In this document: positions 31,710 through 39,529 of the stretch, piece by piece
How the letters are laid out: every line of letters begins with the position of its first letter
How positions within the stretch are numbered: the stretch's first letter is position 1
NCBI GenBank assembly: GCA_016929905.1
Contig: JAFGHX010000271.1
Location: 1-39,529, forward strand
Origin: Kiritimatiellia bacterium
GTDB lineage: Bacteria > Verrucomicrobiota > Kiritimatiellia > JAFGHX01
Length of the DNA: 39,529 nucleotides
Reading direction: 5' to 3'
Notes under the pieces: model-generated
What the model was told of the DNA's origin: nothing
The model's input: only the letters and a program-made list of their open reading frames with translations
The model's database searches: none
Translations under genes and position numbers: made by a program

Positions 31710-32543
31710 ATGGACGCCTTCAAGTACTTGTGCACGAAGTTGTCGGTCGCGGCGAGCCGGCGGCTGAGCATCACGGCGATCGCCTACCGGATGCGGCGCG
31801 GCGGCACGACGCGCACGCCGCTGGGTCGCGAGCACTATGCATTCCTTTTCTTCTATGATGAAGCGTTCATCGGTGCGCCGGGCACGCCGAAGCGATGCCC
31901 GCCCCACACGCTGGTGATCTTCGAGCCCGGCGCCCCGGCTTCGTTCGGCAACGACGCGGGCGAATGGGAGCACACGTGGATGCACGCCAACGGGTATTTC
32001 ATCCGCAGCATGCTCCGCCGCAACGGCATTCCCGTGAACGTCCCCATTCTGCTGGGCTCGCCGCGCATCGTGGAGACGTATCTGCTGGCGCTGCACGAGG
32101 AGATCACGCGTCACTACGAGCCGGACCCGGTGATCCTGCAGAACACGTTCGCCAACTTTGTGCGGGAGCTCCGCCGGCACGTGCACGGCGACCGGGACGC
32201 AGCGCGACCGGTCCCGCAGCGGTTGGTGGAGATCCGCAATTACATCGAGGCCAACTATCACAAGCCGATCCGCCTGGAGGCGCTTGCGGCCATGGCGGGG
32301 TGGTCGGCCCCCTATTTCGGCGCGCTGTTCAAGCGCCATTTCGGCGTGTCGCCCATTGACCTGGTGATCCGGCAGCGGATGGAGGAAGCGGCGTTGCTGC
32401 TGGGCGACGCGAACATGAGCGTCTCGCAGGTGGCCGAGACGGTCGGTTATGCAGACATCTACTACTTCTCCAAGCTTTTCAAGAAACACCACCGGCTCAG
32501 CCCGAGCCGGTACAGGCGGCGTCGATACGGAAAGACAAACTGA
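31710..32543 (+). CDS. AraC family transcriptional regulator
   Basis: A 277-residue regulator. The N-terminal domain (about 15-160) is a cupin-like sensor, and the C-terminal ~100 residues hold two HTHs: IRLEALAAMAGWSAPYFGALF and MSVSQVAETVGYADIYYFSK, then FKKHHRLSPSRYR. It is divergent from the phosphodiesterase-sulfatase operon (165 nt between starts) and is its probable activator. This is the third divergent AraC/enzyme unit in the window. The ribosome site is weak. Confidence 0.92.
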   Translation: MDAFKYLCTKLSVAASRRLSITAIAYRMRRGGTTRTPLGREHYAFLFFYDEAFIGAPGTPKRCPPHTLVIFEPGAPASFGNDAGEWEHTWMHANGYFIRSMLRRNGIPVNVPILLGSPRIVETYLLALHEEITRHYEPDPVILQNTFANFVRELRRHVHGDRDAARPVPQRLVEIRNYIEANYHKPIRLEALAAMAGWSAPYFGALFKRHFGVSPIDLVIRQRMEEAALLLGDANMSVSQVAETVGYADIYYFSKLFKKHHRLSPSRYRRRRYGKTN

Positions 32544-32554
32544 ACCACGGGAGG

Positions 32555-32637
32555 AATTGCCCGCGAAAGGACGCGAAAAGGGCGCGAAAGGGAGAGAGAA
32601 AGATCGCGCTCTGCCTTTCGCGCGTTTTCGCGGGCAG
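32555..32637. repeat. Long inverted repeat of phased GCGAAA units (complete copy)
   Basis: The left arm has GCGAAA at 32563, 32573 and 32584 (10 and 11 bp apart) after TTGCCC. The right arm, 32615-32637, is its complement with TTTCGC units and ends CGGGCAG. The arms can form a long hairpin with one left unit looped out. It fills the gap between the AraC gene and the converging isomerase gene and could end transcription from both sides. The left arm recurs at 35780-35816. Confidence 0.75.
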
Positions 32638-32654
32638 GACGGCTGCCCCCCTTG

Positions 32655-33515
32655 TCACGTGTCGACGGAGGCGCCCGCCAACGCAGCCTGCATTTTCGTC
32701 AGCCCGGTCCGGGCGACGGTTTCGGCGCCCTGCGTCTGGTAGTTCTTGTTGAACAGCTCGAGCGAGAGCATGCCGCGGTAACCGATCGCCTGCAACGCGC
32801 CCGCGATCTGCCGCCAGGGCGCCACGCCGTCGCCAGGATACACCCGTTCCTTATCCGTCAATTGCGTGACGTCGGGGCTGGCGGGATAGTCATTGATGTG
32901 GAACAGGCCGAGCGTCGCGCCGTTCAGCCGGCTGAGCACGTCGAACCCGCTCCCGCCCTTCGCCATGTGGAAGACGTCGGCCAGCAGGCAGGCGCCCGGC
33001 TCGGCGATCTGCGCAAGAATCTCGAGCGCCTCCTGCATGGAATGCAGGATCTGAGAATGGCCCCAGAACTCGAGCACAGGCTCAACGCCCGTCTCACGCC
33101 CCACCGCCCGCAACGCGCCGAACCGGGCCGCGAGATCGGCCAGCGGGATGTCGGGCCGGTCGGTAATTCCGACCGGCGGCGCGGCAACATACGGACAGCC
33201 CAGTTCCCGCGCCATGCTCAGGATGCGGCGCGCCTCGTCCAACTGCTTCCGGCGCTCCGCCTCGTCCGGATGCGCCCACTGGAAGAACGCGATCAGGTTC
33301 GGGACAACCAGGCCGTAGTCGCCCAGCATCCGTTTCAACTCCGCCGGCGTTCCACCCTTCTGCCGGTAAGCTTCAATTTCCGAAACCCACAGCTCGACGC
33401 CGCCGTAGCCAGCCTCGCCGGCCACGCGAATCTCCTCGGCCAGCCCGAGCCCGCACTCCCGGATCGTGCTGGTGTTGAGGCAGAAACGCGACGCCTTTGC
33501 GCTCAGATCCTGCAT
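32655..33515 (-). CDS. Sugar phosphate isomerase/epimerase family (xylose isomerase-like TIM barrel)
   Basis: A 286-residue protein of the AP-endonuclease-2/xylose-isomerase-like TIM barrel family. Features: GYGGVELWVSEIEAY near the start, GCPYVAAPPVG, PVLEFWGHS, LLADVFHMAKGG (Asp and His of the metal site), LFHINDYP, and GMLSLELFNKNYQ with the last metal Glu. The family covers hydroxypyruvate, tagatose, inosose and other isomerases or dehydratases; the substrate is open. It overlaps the upstream Gfo/Idh/MocA gene by 13 nt, so they likely act on the same sugar. Ends next to the inverted repeat. Confidence 0.9.
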   Translation of the reverse strand: MQDLSAKASRFCLNTSTIRECGLGLAEEIRVAGEAGYGGVELWVSEIEAYRQKGGTPAELKRMLGDYGLVVPNLIAFFQWAHPDEAERRKQLDEARRILSMARELGCPYVAAPPVGITDRPDIPLADLAARFGALRAVGRETGVEPVLEFWGHSQILHSMQEALEILAQIAEPGACLLADVFHMAKGGSGFDVLSRLNGATLGLFHINDYPASPDVTQLTDKERVYPGDGVAPWRQIAGALQAIGYRGMLSLELFNKNYQTQGAETVARTGLTKMQAALAGASVDT

Positions 33516-34552
33516 GCGATCACCTGTCCTTTCTCGGCCGAGTCCGCGGCCGTGTCGATCACGGCCATCACCCGCCGGATCTCTTCCGGCTTGACCGCCA
33601 GTTCCTCGCCCTTCAGCAGATGATCGGCGACGTTCTGATAGTACGCCGGCCAGTTGCCGGGCCGCGTTGCCAGCCGCCGGCTCTCACGCCGGCCGCCGGT
33701 TTCGAACCGGACCTCCGCCCGATCCTCCGGCGGCTGCGCCAGGGCGGCGTTCACCTCGCCCTTCCGCAGGGCGTCCTCCTGCGGGTCGAGCCCGGTCTTG
33801 CAGAACGAGCCCCGCGTGCCGCGCACATACCAGCGCAACCTGGGCAAAGCCGAGATGCAGCCCGTCTCAACCGTGTAGCGCAAGCCGCCTTCGAAGCGCA
33901 GCGTGCAGCGCGCGGACGTCTCCACGTCGAGACCCGGCTCGGTGTAAAGCATGTCGCAGTCAATCGCCGTCACGGGCGCGCCGGCAAGCTGCAGCGCCTG
34001 GTCGATCAGGTGCGCGCCCCAGTCCCGAAAGCTGCCGCCGCCGTGCTTCTTGTGACTGCGCCAGCGGTCGGGACTGGGATGGCCCCAGGAAACCACGGTT
34101 GACTCGACGGTCAACAGCTCGCCGAGCAACCCGTCGGCAATCGCCTGCTTCAGGGTCAGATACCCGCAATCCCAGCGCCGGTTGTGAAAAACGCTCAGCA
34201 TCCGTTTGCTGCGCTGCGCCGCGCCGATCATCTCGTCGGCTTCCGCGGCATTCATGCACATGAGCTTGTCGGTGACCACGTGTTTGCCGGCCGCAAGACA
34301 CTGCAGGGACAGGGGCTTGTGTGTATCGTGCGGGGTCGCCATCACGCACAGGTCAACCGCGTCGTCCCGGAGCAGGTCCGCCACGGAGCCGTACGTCTTC
34401 ACGCCCCAATCCGATTCCGCCTGCTGCCGGCGCCCGGGATCGCGCGACGACACCGCATACAGGTCCAGCCCCCGCGCGGCCCGGACCAACTGTGCATGCA
34501 TGACGCGGCCCGCATAGCCATACCCGATGATCGCCGTCCTGATTGCCGGCAT
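33503..34552 (-). CDS. Gfo/Idh/MocA family oxidoreductase
   Basis: A 349-residue NAD(P)-dependent dehydrogenase. The nucleotide loop is GYGYAG (10-15). The usual EKP motif is altered to DKL, keeping the catalytic Lys (K96 in VVTDKLMC). The second half has GGGSFRDWGAHLIDQAL with the substrate-binding Asp and His. No signal peptide. ATG 34552 has AGGAG at 7 nt; the upstream extension is rejected. It precedes and overlaps the isomerase-like gene. Substrate is probably a sugar or cyclitol. Confidence 0.92.
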   Translation of the reverse strand: MPAIRTAIIGYGYAGRVMHAQLVRAARGLDLYAVSSRDPGRRQQAESDWGVKTYGSVADLLRDDAVDLCVMATPHDTHKPLSLQCLAAGKHVVTDKLMCMNAAEADEMIGAAQRSKRMLSVFHNRRWDCGYLTLKQAIADGLLGELLTVESTVVSWGHPSPDRWRSHKKHGGGSFRDWGAHLIDQALQLAGAPVTAIDCDMLYTEPGLDVETSARCTLRFEGGLRYTVETGCISALPRLRWYVRGTRGSFCKTGLDPQEDALRKGEVNAALAQPPEDRAEVRFETGGRRESRRLATRPGNWPAYYQNVADHLLKGEELAVKPEEIRRVMAVIDTAADSAEKGQVIACRI

Positions 34553-34896
34553 CTGCGCTCCTTCCCTTCGACGGTTCAACTCTTCATGGCATTATGTGCG
34601 CAGGCAAAGCGAGAAGAAAATCGACCGGATTGCGTGGGCTTTGTGCCGGATTGCGGGCCGCTCCGAAGGCCGTCCGGGCAGAAGGGCACCACGAATGAAC
34701 ACGAATCGACACGAATAGGAAGCAGAACGTGGCTCGGTCGCGGCCGGGACGTCGCTCCGCCTCGGGCCATTCGTGTCCATTCGTGTGGATTCGTGGTTCT
34801 TCCTCGCCAGGCCGCGGTTTGAGCTTGCATTATGGCCCGTAGAATTGCACACTACCCCCGGGGTATCGGGGGTGCGTGGCGCGCGCGCGAGATCAA
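34553..34896. other. 344-nt intergenic region with inverted repeat
   Basis: No gene is supported. It holds the CACGAAT inverted repeat (34688-34798) and, nearer the lipoprotein gene, a small hairpin ACCCCCG (34854-34860) with CGGGGGT (34867-34873). No clear promoter for the lipoprotein is visible. Confidence 0.6.
34688..34798. repeat. Long inverted repeat of phased CACGAAT units
   Basis: The left arm has CACGAAT at about 34690, 34700 and 34710, i.e. with 10-bp period; the right arm (34767-34798) carries three complementary ATTCGTG units with the same spacing. The intervening two-base linkers do not all pair, giving a roughly 28-bp imperfect stem with a 50-nt loop. The design is the same as that of the GCGAAA element, with different sequence. 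I recall very similar sequences in many environmental PVC-type genomes. Confidence 0.75.
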
Positions 34897-35727
34897 ATGA
34901 TGCACAGGCCCTGCAGTAGAGGAACCGGACCCGCGGCGGCTGTCTGGAACCAGGCCGTTACGGCGGCGGCCGCCGTCGCGGTGGCGGGGCTGCTCGTTGG
35001 CTGCAACACACCGGGCTCCGCCGCCGGCGAGTGGAAGCGTTTGGATCGACTGGCCCGCGAGCAGGCGGCCGCGCGCAGCCAGGCCGCCCCCGCGGCGCAG
35101 CCGGCCGATCCCTCGCCCGCCGACACGCCAAGTGCGCCGAGCAGCAAACCGCTGGTCGCCTACGCGTGGCCTGAACTGCCCGCGCCGGGTCCCGCTCCCG
35201 CCGTGCCGCTCGCCCCGGTTCAACCCTCCAACGGCGGGCTCATCGCGGCCGAGCCGGTAACGGCCGATGAACTCACCGAGTACTTCGGCATCACCTACCG
35301 CAAGGTCCGTTTCTCGTTCGGCGAACCCATGTGGGCAAAGTACGTGGTGCAGCTCGATCGTGACGGCCGCAAGGAGGACGAGACGCATTTCACCGACCGG
35401 GCCGACACCTCGATCCTGTTCGCCTACGTCTGGGGTCGAAACGACCTCGTCCAGAACGGGGCGCGGCAGCGCGCGTTCCGATTGAAAGTGACGGCCGGCG
35501 ACAACAGCCTCGGCCGCGATTATGTGTTCCCCGGCCCCGAACGCTCCGGCGAGCCCAGCGTGCACACCTACAACCTCTCGCTGCACGACTTCGAGTCGCG
35601 CGAGATCGGCGCGGGCCAGGAAGTGGTGCTCTTTACCTATGCCGAAGAAGCCGAGAACTCGGCCGGCGGCAAGATGCAGACCGGCGTCTCCCTCAAAGTC
35701 CAGTTCCTCAAGACCAAACCCGACTGA
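34897..35727 (+). CDS. Putative lipoprotein of unknown function
   Basis: A 276-residue protein. Residues 1-36 form a lipoprotein signal with a hydrophobic Ala/Val core and lipobox LLVGC (C36), so it should be anchored to a membrane. Residues about 40-110 are Ala/Pro-rich linker. Residues about 115-276 form a mixed beta-rich domain (DELTEYFGITYRKVRFSFGE, VVLFTYAEEAEN) that I do not recognise. Two adjacent ATGs (34897, 34900) lack a Shine-Dalgarno; an upstream ATG at 34876 would only lengthen the n-region. Convergent with the HEAT-repeat gene. Confidence 0.7.
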   Translation: MMHRPCSRGTGPAAAVWNQAVTAAAAVAVAGLLVGCNTPGSAAGEWKRLDRLAREQAAARSQAAPAAQPADPSPADTPSAPSSKPLVAYAWPELPAPGPAPAVPLAPVQPSNGGLIAAEPVTADELTEYFGITYRKVRFSFGEPMWAKYVVQLDRDGRKEDETHFTDRADTSILFAYVWGRNDLVQNGARQRAFRLKVTAGDNSLGRDYVFPGPERSGEPSVHTYNLSLHDFESREIGAGQEVVLFTYAEEAENSAGGKMQTGVSLKVQFLKTKPD

Positions 35728-35779
35728 CCCCCGCCGCCACCCGGCGATACGTCGTTGAGACTCCGGTTGACCCCAGCCG

Positions 35780-35816
35780 GAATTGCCCGCGAAAAGCCGC
35801 GAAAGCGGCGCGAAAA
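35780..35816. repeat. Left arm of GCGAAA element (second copy)
   Basis: GGAATTGCCCGCGAAA and the two following GCGAAA units match the left arm of the element at 32555-32637 with the same 10-11 bp phasing, but no right arm follows within reach. It is therefore a half element, 52 nt after the lipoprotein stop. Confidence 0.65.
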
Positions 35817-35871
35817 GGACAACGGGAAGGGGCTGGCGTCGCGGCTCGGCAGGCTCGGCCCGCACAAGTCT

Positions 35872-35961
35872 GTTGCGGGAATCGAAAGGATGGCCACGAG
35901 GCGATGTGATGAGAAGCAGAACGACGGGTCTGGCCTCGTGGCAATCCTCGATTCCCGCAAC
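35872..35961. repeat. Imperfect inverted repeat, ~30-bp arms
   Basis: Left arm 35872-35902 (GTTGCGGGAATCG...GCCACGAGGC) and right arm 35933-35961 (GCCTCGTGGC...CGATTCCCGCAAC) are complementary except for a short central mismatch, with a 30-nt loop. It lies between the converging lipoprotein and HEAT-repeat genes and might act as a two-way terminator or as a mobile hairpin element. Confidence 0.7.
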
Positions 35962-36008
35962 GGTCGCCTTTGGACATGGAGAAGAAATGCGGGCGCCCGG
36001 ACCTCAGA

Positions 36009-38081
36009 TCAACGTCCGCCCGCAGGCGCGTGCCGCGCCAGCAACGCGCGCGCTTCCGCCAGGATGCCGCCGTCGCCGGCTTCCCGAAGCACGCGTCTGA
36101 GGACGGCCACGACAGCGGCACGCGTCTCGGCATCGTCCGTGTCCAACCGCCCGGCAATCGAAAGGGCCGTCTGCGCCGCGGCGTCGGCCAGTTCCTCATC
36201 CTCCATGCAGGCCGCCGCGGCGTTCATGGCCGCAACCGAACGAAACGCCCTCAGCCTGCTCAAGGCCAGCTTCTGCTCGTCCAGCCGCCTGGCCAGGCCG
36301 ACCGCCGCGCGAAGCTGTTCCGGCGCCTCGTCCTCGCCCGCCGCCGCCACCAGTTCCACATACCCGCGCAATGCGAAGACATGCAGCTTCAGCTTCCTGC
36401 TCGTCGAGGCGACATCCAGCAGATCGGGCGCGGCACTCACGTCCGGCCATCGCGCCAGCACACGAACCGCGGCTTCCCTGACCTGTTCGTCGGATTCGCG
36501 CAGAGCCGAGCGCACCCCGTCCAGCGCCTTGGGACCACCCGCCCGGCCCAACGCGCGAAGCAAGGCACACTGCGCCTCGCAGTCGGCGCCCTGCATCCCG
36601 GCAAGAACGGCGTCCGCGCAGGGCGCACCCGTGCGCTCGCACACGGCACTCAGCGCGGCTTCGGCCGCCTTGCGCGCCCGGCGCCCCGCACCGGCCGTCA
36701 CGGCATCGACCAACGCCGCCGCTTCCGACACCCCGGCCAGCACCGCGAGCTGATCGAGCGCGGCACACTGGACGTCCTCGTCCGGGTCCGTGGCGCAGGC
36801 GAGCAAGGCCGGCACGCTACCGGCGGCGCAACGCGGGCCGAGACTGCGGATCAACTCGAGCCGGGCAGACCGGCCGGCGTGTTTGGCGGCCTCGGCAATC
36901 GCCGCGTCGATGCCGGCACCCGGCCTCCGGCGCAAGGTCTCGCGGGCCGCCTGCCCTTCGGGCCCTGCCTGCGTCGCCGCCAATTCCGCCAGCCCGGCCA
37001 CATCCCCAACGTCGCCCAGCGCAACGAGCGCTCTCAGCGCGGCGATACGCACCTCCTCATCCGGCGATTCCAACGCCGTCAGAACGGCGGGCCGTGCCGC
37101 GCGATCGCCGCGCGCGGCCAGCCCGCACAGCAGGCCGACTTGTCCCGCAACCGGCAGCGCGGGCAGGCGCGCAGCCAGTTGCCGGGTAGCCTCTTCGCCG
37201 GGCAACTCGCGAACCAGCCGTACGGCAACGGAGCGAATGCGGTTGTCGGCATCGGTCATCGCGTCCAGAACCCGCGTGACGGCCTCCGCGGGACGCGTGC
37301 GGACCAGCCCCTCGAGCAGCGCCGGACGTATGGCAGCCGGCATCGGTGATATGTCAAGCCTGGCATAGACCGCGGCCGCGGGATCATGCCGGCCCGCCCG
37401 CAGAAGCCGATCCGCGGCGTCCAGGCTCGCACGCACCGCCGCATCGCGGAGCGGACCGCCTCCCGGCGCGAGCGCGACCAACGCCTCGGCCGCTTCGGGT
37501 GTGGCGATCATACCCAGCGCGCGAACGGCCGCCGTCGCGATTCGCGGGTCGGGATCGTCCAGCAGCGGCACCAGCCGGGGCACGCTTTCCGCCTCCCCTC
37601 GTACGGCCAGCGAACAGATCACACCCGCCCTCAACGCACCGGTCGTACGCGGCAGCGCATCGTGTAGTGCGGCACCCGCCGCGGGGCTCGGCAGCCGCTC
37701 CAGCGCAAAGCGGGCCATGTCGGAAAGGTCTTCCGCCTCCAGCAGCGCCGCCACCGCCGGCACGCACGTGGCGGACCCGATGACGCTCAATGTCCGGCAC
37801 GCATAATCCTTCGCCCCGCGTGTGGCGTCCGCATCCCGCAAGACGGCCGTCAACCGGCTCTCCAGTTCCCCGCGCATGACGCTGTCGCCGTGCGCCGCCG
37901 CCACGTGCCGATCGATCACCGCCAGCGCCGCACGCGACTGCCCCCACGCGTAGCCGGCCAGATCCCGAAAGGCTTCGTCCAGACTCGCCTCGGCAGCCGC
38001 CGCGATCCGAACGCTCACAAGCCAGGCCGCTACCCACACACACAGCCCACTCCTCACCGAAGGCTCACGCCACCCCTGCAT
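36009..38081 (-). CDS. Exported HEAT-repeat protein
   Basis: A 690-residue protein. Residues 1-29 look like a signal peptide (hydrophobic LCVWVAAWLVSVRIAAAA). The rest is a long chain of helical HEAT/PBS-lyase-type repeats of 30-35 residues, with recurring 'DPD..V...A..AL' phrases such as DDPDPRIATAAVRALGMI and ESPDEEVRIAALRALVAL. No catalytic domain is visible, so it is probably a protein-binding scaffold outside the cytoplasm. Start chosen at 38081; the 16 residues of the longer frame come from the octamer repeat just upstream. It is 52 nt downstream of the Tat-exported oxidoreductase gene, same strand. Confidence 0.8.
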   Translation of the reverse strand: MQGWREPSVRSGLCVWVAAWLVSVRIAAAAEASLDEAFRDLAGYAWGQSRAALAVIDRHVAAAHGDSVMRGELESRLTAVLRDADATRGAKDYACRTLSVIGSATCVPAVAALLEAEDLSDMARFALERLPSPAAGAALHDALPRTTGALRAGVICSLAVRGEAESVPRLVPLLDDPDPRIATAAVRALGMIATPEAAEALVALAPGGGPLRDAAVRASLDAADRLLRAGRHDPAAAVYARLDISPMPAAIRPALLEGLVRTRPAEAVTRVLDAMTDADNRIRSVAVRLVRELPGEEATRQLAARLPALPVAGQVGLLCGLAARGDRAARPAVLTALESPDEEVRIAALRALVALGDVGDVAGLAELAATQAGPEGQAARETLRRRPGAGIDAAIAEAAKHAGRSARLELIRSLGPRCAAGSVPALLACATDPDEDVQCAALDQLAVLAGVSEAAALVDAVTAGAGRRARKAAEAALSAVCERTGAPCADAVLAGMQGADCEAQCALLRALGRAGGPKALDGVRSALRESDEQVREAAVRVLARWPDVSAAPDLLDVASTSRKLKLHVFALRGYVELVAAAGEDEAPEQLRAAVGLARRLDEQKLALSRLRAFRSVAAMNAAAACMEDEELADAAAQTALSIAGRLDTDDAETRAAVVAVLRRVLREAGDGGILAEARALLARHAPAGGR

Positions 38082-38090
38082 AGCCGCACC

Positions 38091-38130
38091 CTTCCACCCT
38101 TCCACCCTTCCATTCTTCCATTCTTCCACA
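38091..38130. repeat. Tandem octamer array before the HEAT-repeat gene
   Basis: Five contiguous 8-bp units on the plus strand read CTTCCACC, CTTCCACC, CTTCCATT, CTTCCATT, CTTCCACA. On the coding (minus) strand this is TGGAAG-type purine-rich sequence in the 5' leader of the HEAT-repeat gene, where it could mimic Shine-Dalgarno sequence or expand and contract. Confidence 0.8.
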
Positions 38131-38133
38131 TCT

Positions 38134-39384
38134 TCACACCGGCCACGAACTCCGAGCCGGCCGCCACGTCATGCGATTCGCTTCGTCATCGCCGGTGAAT
38201 TCCTCTTTGGCCGGATCCCACGTGAGGGGACGGCCCAATGCCATGGCGATGTTGCCCAGGTGGCATACGGTTGCGGTACGGTGTCCGACCTCGACGGGCG
38301 CCGACGGCTCTTCACGCGAACGGATACACCGCAGAAACGTGCTCATGTGGCCGCCCCGCGCCCGGGGCAGATGCACCTCGCCGGGCGCGATCCGGGCCGT
38401 GAGCACGGATGCCGGTTCGGCCCGGTCCGGCCCGCTGATCCAGCCGTCCGATCCGACGAACCGAATGCCGGGCGGCCCGCTGCGGCAGGAGAGCTTGACG
38501 CCGTTGGCATAGGTGTAGGTGATATTCACATCGTGAAAGACGTCGTGCGGGCCGGTCGTGTTGCGGCGGCCAGAGCCCTCGATCGTCACCGGTCCGCCGT
38601 CGTCGGCCCCGATCCCCCACTGCGCGATATCGAGGTAATGCGCGCCCCAGTTCGTGAGGTCGCCGCCGGCGTAATCGCGCACGAACCGGAACGCATAGTG
38701 GCAGCGGCTCGGGTGGTAGGGTGTCCAGGGCGCCGGCCCCAGCCACTTGTCGTGGTCGAACCAGGCCGGCACCGGCTCGGGCGACCAGGGCTTCGCGCTG
38801 CCGGCGCGCGTGGTGAACCGCACGTCCACGGTGTGCAACGGCCCGATCCGGCCGTTGCGGACGAGTTCGCACATGCGCCGGTACCCCGCGCTGGACCGGC
38901 GCTGGCTGCCGACCTGCAGCACGCGCCCGTACCGGCGCACGGCCTCGGCCATGGCGCGCCCTTCGCGGATCGTCAGCGTCATCGGCTTCTCGACGTAGAC
39001 GTCTTTGCCCGACTCCAGCGCGGCGAGCGCGATCAGTGCGTGCGTGTGGTCCGGGGTGGCGATGACAACCGCCTCGATGTCCTCGCGCGCCACCAGTTCG
39101 CGGAAATCGGCGTAGCCGGCTGTGCCCTTCGCCGCAAGTTTCAGGCGCGACTCGAGCACGCGGCGGTCGACGTCGCAGAGGGCCGCCACCTGCACGGTGC
39201 TCAGGCCCAGCAACGTGCGCAGATGGTTCAGCCCCATCCCCCGCACGCCGACGCACGCCAGCGTGATCCGATTGCTGGGCGCCGTATGCCCGGCAAGACC
39301 CAGCGCGCGGGCCGGAACGACGGCCGGGGCCGCCAGGCCCGCCGCCGCGACCTTCAGGAACCGGCGCCGCGTGATGTTCGGCAT
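38134..39384 (-). CDS. Tat-exported Gfo/Idh/MocA family oxidoreductase
   Basis: A 416-residue dehydrogenase. The N-terminus has a twin-arginine signal, RRRFLK (6-11) followed by a hydrophobic Ala-rich stretch, so it is exported folded with its cofactor. NAD-binding loop near VGVRGMG (46-51), EKP motif in VYVEKPMTL, and the C-terminal region GGDLTNWGAHYLDIAQWG with the catalytic Asp and His. Such exported members are common in planctomycetes and relatives and probably oxidise or rearrange sugars outside the cytoplasm. ATG 39384 precedes the RR motif; the longer frame is rejected. Bases 39385-39529 carry nothing I can name. Confidence 0.92.
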   Translation of the reverse strand: MPNITRRRFLKVAAAGLAAPAVVPARALGLAGHTAPSNRITLACVGVRGMGLNHLRTLLGLSTVQVAALCDVDRRVLESRLKLAAKGTAGYADFRELVAREDIEAVVIATPDHTHALIALAALESGKDVYVEKPMTLTIREGRAMAEAVRRYGRVLQVGSQRRSSAGYRRMCELVRNGRIGPLHTVDVRFTTRAGSAKPWSPEPVPAWFDHDKWLGPAPWTPYHPSRCHYAFRFVRDYAGGDLTNWGAHYLDIAQWGIGADDGGPVTIEGSGRRNTTGPHDVFHDVNITYTYANGVKLSCRSGPPGIRFVGSDGWISGPDRAEPASVLTARIAPGEVHLPRARGGHMSTFLRCIRSREEPSAPVEVGHRTATVCHLGNIAMALGRPLTWDPAKEEFTGDDEANRMTWRPARSSWPV

Positions 39385-39529
39385 TCTCTTCACGGATGGC
39401 CCGCCTTTCCGGTCAACAGTCACGCTTGTGTCCGCTCCAAGAACCCGGCTCGCGAGGAGAGGCTGTCTCAAAACCCGACTCGCACGTTGCCACACGCCTT
39501 ACGGCGTTAACTACAAACGGCATATCTGG

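Noticed and set aside
39461..39475. GAGGCTGTCTCAAAA near the right edge, resembling the terminal repeat of some insertion sequences
   Set aside because: Only one possible end is inside the window, no transposase or target duplication is visible, and the motif is short.
1..39529. tRNA, rRNA, riboswitch and CRISPR structures
   Set aside because: Reading of the intergenic stretches on both strands gave no tRNA-like CCA/TPsiC patterns, no regular spaced direct repeats, and no recognisable riboswitch core. A covariance-model search (Infernal/Rfam) would be decisive.

Overview
The window is GC-rich, gene-dense bacterial DNA with no rRNA, tRNA, CRISPR array or intact insertion sequence that I can see. 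A bacterial V/A-type ATPase operon, PTS-like EIIA and HPr proteins, an HTH-EIIA fusion, an ECF sigma/FecR pair, AraC regulators divergent from uroporphyrinogen-decarboxylase-like enzymes, sulfatases and Tat-exported Gfo/Idh/MocA oxidoreductases together suggest the PVC superphylum (Kiritimatiellota, Lentisphaerota or a neighbour). That placement is inference from gene content; no phylogenetic marker is present.

Layout. 1-438: non-coding, rich in short repeats and hairpins. 439-2683: a URO-D-like methyltransferase divergent from an AraC regulator. 2891-6746 (minus): ECF sigma, overlapping FecR-type regulator with a carbohydrate-binding-like tail, then a secreted beta-helix protein; sigma gene and beta-helix gene are preceded by the same 35-nt block, a candidate sigma-specific promoter. 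7152-9223: a second divergent URO-D/AraC pair with a perfect -35/-10 promoter almost touching the AraC start. 9622-10062: a receiver-like protein lacking its phosphoacceptor Asp, behind a sigma-54-type promoter. 10118-10791: a Phd/VapC toxin-antitoxin pair.

10993-21205 (minus) is the centrepiece: one very tight run coding HPr, a 46-residue membrane protein, V-ATPase subunits H-C-I-K-F-E-A-B-D, a universal stress protein and an EIIA protein. A short conserved-looking ORF lies upstream, and an HTH-EIIA fusion (21313-22056) is transcribed divergently. A phosphorelay protein set is therefore physically merged with the ion-pumping ATPase operon, which is the strongest candidate for an undescribed regulatory system.

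22144-25085 (minus): a two-gene molybdopterin oxidoreductase (catalytic plus four-cluster ferredoxin subunit) without Tat signal or membrane anchor. 25294-26766: a GH4 glycosidase. 26780-28078: a B12-binding radical SAM enzyme. 28200-31544 (minus): a phosphodiesterase/phosphatase-like enzyme and a sulfatase, both apparently cytoplasmic, divergent from an AraC regulator (31710-32543). 32655-34552 (minus): a sugar isomerase/epimerase-like protein and a Gfo/Idh/MocA dehydrogenase. 34897-35727: a lipoprotein. 36009-39384 (minus): a large exported HEAT-repeat protein and a Tat-exported Gfo/Idh/MocA protein. Intergenic regions from 32.5 to 36 kb carry three kinds of long inverted repeat built from short phased units.

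Taken together the accessory genes look like saprophytic carbohydrate use (glycan sensing by sigma/FecR, sulfated or phosphorylated sugar release, GH4, sugar oxidation and isomerisation, possible demethylation), around a core energy-conservation operon.
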